From contig BTXY01000006.1 of the NCBI GenBank assembly GCA_036987155.1, forward strand, positions 1-43,563: a DNA stretch of 43,563 bases. The letters are read 5' to 3'. Source of the DNA: Microsyncoccus archaeolyticus (GTDB lineage: Bacteria; Patescibacteriota; Minisyncoccia; Minisyncoccales; Minisyncoccaceae). Shown in pieces: positions 41,733 to 43,563 of this stretch (positions within the stretch are counted from its first letter, which is position 1; each line of letters starts with the position of its first letter). The translations under genes were made by a program, and so were the position numbers. The notes beneath the pieces were generated by a model that had not been told where the DNA came from, did not search any database, and saw only the letters and a program-made list of their open reading frames with translations.

Positions 41733-42809
41733 TTACTTTTCAAATTTTTTCAAGGCTTCTCCTAAAGCAATTGCGAAAACAGGACTAGATTTATTAATTT
41801 TTTCCTCTAAAACAGGTGGATATTCTATATTTCTAAAAGGATCTCCTAGTTTTACTTTAATTTCAGAAAACTCGCTACCCTCTAGCATGTCTTCAAAAAA
41901 ACCAACCATTCCTATCATTTTAGCTGTTCCCCCACTTAAAATCATTTGTTGTATTCTTTTATTTTCTTTTGACTGGTAATCTCTCATTGCTCTTTTGACT
42001 TTTTCAACAACTAAAGTTAAAACTGAAGCAATAATAGTAGCACATTCGTTATTTTCTGAAGATAACCCATTCTTTATTTTCAATTTCTCTGCATCTGGCA
42101 CTTCCATACCCAATGTTTCAGCTAAAGTTAATGTTAAATCTTTTCCAGCAATATCAAAACTAAAAGTTGTTTCAACTGTATCATTCTCAACAATAATAAC
42201 ATTTGTACTTTGAAACCCCATTTCTACTAAACAAGTAGGAGGATCTTTTGGATCCATAACAGCTCTTTTTAAGGCAATGGCTTCTGCTTCTAAAGAAACA
42301 AGCTCTAGCCCAGAATTACTAGCAATCTTTTTATAATGCTCAACTAATATTTTAGGAATTGCCATCATTAAAATCTTGGTTTTCCCTTCTTTAGGATCAG
42401 AATGAATAACTTGCCAATCTAGATCTACTTCAGACAAAGGAAGTGGAATATATTTTCTTGCTTCAAAAGCAACAGCATTGTTAAGTTCCTTTTTTGTCAT
42501 TGGAGGCAAATCAAAAGAAATTGAAAATGTTGCAAAATCAGGCAAAGAAAAAACTGCTTTTTCTGTTTCTATTTCTGCTTCAGATATAATTGCTCTTACT
42601 GCTCTGGTAATATTATCAACAGAAGGATTAAGAGTGTTTTTATCAAAATATCTAAAAAACTGCTTGCCAGCAATATCAAGGTTTATTTCTCCATAATTTT
42701 CTAAAACAAATTTGTCTTTTTTCTTGGAGAGCTCTACAACCTTTACTGCTTTAGTTCCAACATCTACTCCAAGCCCAAACTGATTTTTCTTTTTACCAAA
42801 AAGAATCAT
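41733..42809 (-). CDS. pilM: PilM, actin-like pilus assembly ATPase
   Basis: 358 residues. Actin/FtsA-type fold: phosphate loop GLGVDVGTKAVKVVEL, KAVFSLPDFATFS, LPPMTKKELNNAVAFEARKY and QQMILSGGTAKMIGM. Cytoplasmic partner of PilN. First gene of the pilMNO-B-T-C transcript. Confidence 0.95.
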   Translation of the reverse strand: MILFGKKKNQFGLGVDVGTKAVKVVELSKKKDKFVLENYGEINLDIAGKQFFRYFDKNTLNPSVDNITRAVRAIISEAEIETEKAVFSLPDFATFSISFDLPPMTKKELNNAVAFEARKYIPLPLSEVDLDWQVIHSDPKEGKTKILMMAIPKILVEHYKKIASNSGLELVSLEAEAIALKRAVMDPKDPPTCLVEMGFQSTNVIIVENDTVETTFSFDIAGKDLTLTLAETLGMEVPDAEKLKIKNGLSSENNECATIIASVLTLVVEKVKRAMRDYQSKENKRIQQMILSGGTAKMIGMVGFFEDMLEGSEFSEIKVKLGDPFRNIEYPPVLEEKINKSSPVFAIALGEALKKFEK

Positions 42810-42842
42810 TTTGATGTTATTTAAAAATATTTGAATTCATAT

Positions 42843-42848
42843 TATAAT
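42843..42848 (+). promoter_or_regulatory. -10 box in the divergent pilM/comF spacer
   Basis: The palindrome ATATTATAATAT provides TATAAT on both strands (plus 42843-42848, minus 42846-42841) in the 57-nt spacer between pilM and the comF-like gene. The -35 boxes are weak on both sides, so the two genes may compete for the same region. Confidence 0.4.
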
Positions 42849-42866
42849 ATACCACAATAAACACAA

Positions 42867-43427
42867 ATGAAGCAAGCCCTATTAAACATATTTTTTCCTA
42901 AAACCTGTATTTTCTGCAAAAGAGCAGGAAATTATTTATGTGAAGATTGTTTTTCTTTAATTGAAATTAATCCTTTTCAATATTGTGTTTGTGGAAAAAC
43001 AAAGGGAAACTATAAATGCAATGATTGTAATTCTAATCTTAATGGTATTTTTGTTTGCACAAAACAAGGCCAAAAAATTGTTGATAAAATAATTAATTCT
43101 TATCCAAAAATAAAAGATCTTTCTTTTTCCTTGTCTTTAATAATTTTAACACATTTTCTTTTATTAAAAAAGGAGTCTTTTAGTGATTTTGTAATATACC
43201 CCCTGCCTCAAAATAAAAAGGAATTAAGAAGAACTGGCTTTGACAAAACAAAAGAAATAGGAAAAATAATATCTGAAAAATTAAAAATACCATTAATAGA
43301 AAATCCTGGAGGAATAAAAGATAAAAAAATACTGCTTCTTGATATTGAATATAGTGATGAAATAGAAAAAATATCAAAACAATTAAAACCAATTGAAGTT
43401 TTTGGACTGGTTATTAAAAAACATTGA
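42867..43427 (+). CDS. ComF-like protein with degenerate phosphoribosyltransferase site
   Basis: 186 residues, shorter than usual ComFC (about 220-240). The N-terminal zinc region is intact (CIFCKRAGNYLCEDC, then CVCGK and CNDC). The transferase part keeps VIYPLPQNKKELRRTGFDKTKEIG but lacks the following R..Q..L..R..N segment, and the PRPP loop, normally VDDVxTTG, reads LLLDIEYSDEI. ComF proteins act in DNA uptake. This copy probably binds rather than catalyses. It faces away from pilM. Confidence 0.82.
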   Translation: MKQALLNIFFPKTCIFCKRAGNYLCEDCFSLIEINPFQYCVCGKTKGNYKCNDCNSNLNGIFVCTKQGQKIVDKIINSYPKIKDLSFSLSLIILTHFLLLKKESFSDFVIYPLPQNKKELRRTGFDKTKEIGKIISEKLKIPLIENPGGIKDKKILLLDIEYSDEIEKISKQLKPIEVFGLVIKKH

Positions 43428-43452
43428 CCAGAAACATTTTTTCATATAGAAT
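43424..43452 (+). promoter_or_regulatory. Promoter of tRNA-Ser(GCU)
   Basis: TTGACC (43424-43429), 17-nt spacer, TAGAAT (43447-43452), 12 nt before the tRNA. The -35 contains the TGA stop of the comF-like gene. Confidence 0.55.
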
Positions 43453-43464
43453 AATTTCACTTAT

Positions 43465-43554
43465 GGAGAGGTGCCAGAGCGGTCGAATGGGGCACCCTGC
43501 TAAGGTGTTAGCTGTGAAAACGGCTCGAGGGTTCGAATCCCTCCCTCTCCGCCA
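43465..43554 (+). tRNA. tRNA-Ser (anticodon GCU)
   Basis: Class II tRNA with acceptor GGAGAGG/CCTCTCC, anticodon loop CTGCTAA (GCU, reading AGC/AGU), a long variable arm (GTTAGC...), T arm GAGGG-TTCGAAT-CCCTC, discriminator G and encoded CCA. Confidence 0.95.
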
Positions 43555-43563
43555 GATGTCCAA

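Noticed and set aside
1..43563. Recoded genome (UGA read as Gly, as in Gracilibacteria and SR1)
   Set aside because: Full-length ligA, the 15378 pilin, the GspH-like pilin and comF end at TGA in the expected place, and no conserved gene has in-frame TGA.
1..43563. CRISPR array or insertion sequence
   Set aside because: No regularly spaced repeats and no transposase or terminal inverted repeats were seen; the repeats noticed are hairpins or shared tRNA ends.

Overview
The window reads as a chromosomal segment of a reduced, AT-rich bacterium of the Candidate Phyla Radiation (Patescibacteria), most like Parcubacteria. This rests on gene content: a compact type IV pilus set (pilMNO, a small PilP-like gene, pilB, pilT, pilC, pilA, pilD), many prepilin-like proteins with extra C-terminal domains, very tight gene spacing, few Shine-Dalgarno sites, an archaeal (cupin) type glucose-6-phosphate isomerase, and rpsF-ssb-rpsR with no rplI following. 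The placement is an inference from content, not from a database match. The standard genetic code applies, because TGA ends several intact genes (ligA, the pilin at 15378, the GspH-like pilin, comF).

Layout. 1-1012: 3' part of a large serine recombinase, reading into a tRNA-Ser(GGA) on the other strand; this looks like the edge of an integrated element lying to the left. 1183-6450 (minus): a uridine-kinase/CYTH fusion; an operon of a LemA-like coiled-coil protein, LemA, an unannotated 36-residue basic peptide and HtpX; then groES-groEL behind a CIRCE operator. 6585-6911 (plus): small membrane protein. 7084-10230 (minus): three prepilins with different C-terminal modules (carbohydrate-binding-like, dockerin-like, LamG) and an SdpI-like membrane protein. 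10308-15134 (plus): a compact operon of a holin-family membrane protein, SecG, a solute-binding protein with an inserted peptidoglycan-binding domain, cupin PGI and RNase J. 15144-17266 (minus): a 61-residue protein with a perfect consensus promoter, then a LamG pilin and a glycine-rich pilin. 17384-18457 (plus): rpsF-ssb-rpsR. 18512-29374 (minus): rpoB-rpoC-ftsK-LamG pilin, then recA. 29560-42809 (minus): the pilus locus, pilM-N-O-P-like-B-T-C, pilA with its own promoter and terminator, then pilD, four minor pilins, ligA and a rodA-like gene. 42867-43427 (plus): a degenerate ComF-like protein. 43465-43554: tRNA-Ser(GCU).

How it works together. The pilus locus encodes inner-membrane assembly (PilM/N/O/C), extension and retraction motors (PilB, PilT), prepilin processing (PilD), a major pilin and a minor-pilin set. 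Six further prepilins outside the locus all carry the PilD-type N-terminus and fall into two families. One shares a pilin core and swaps C-terminal modules; the other shares a LamG domain with a CX4C pair and a SHOCT-like tail. They look like a set of exchangeable adhesive tips, and this is the most interesting system in the window. A second pattern is that five transcription-unit starts have a -10 box exactly 7 nt before the ATG, which predicts leaderless mRNAs, while three other unit-leading genes have strong Shine-Dalgarno sites.

No rRNA, CRISPR array or insertion sequence was seen, and no gene-free stretch reaches 300 bases.
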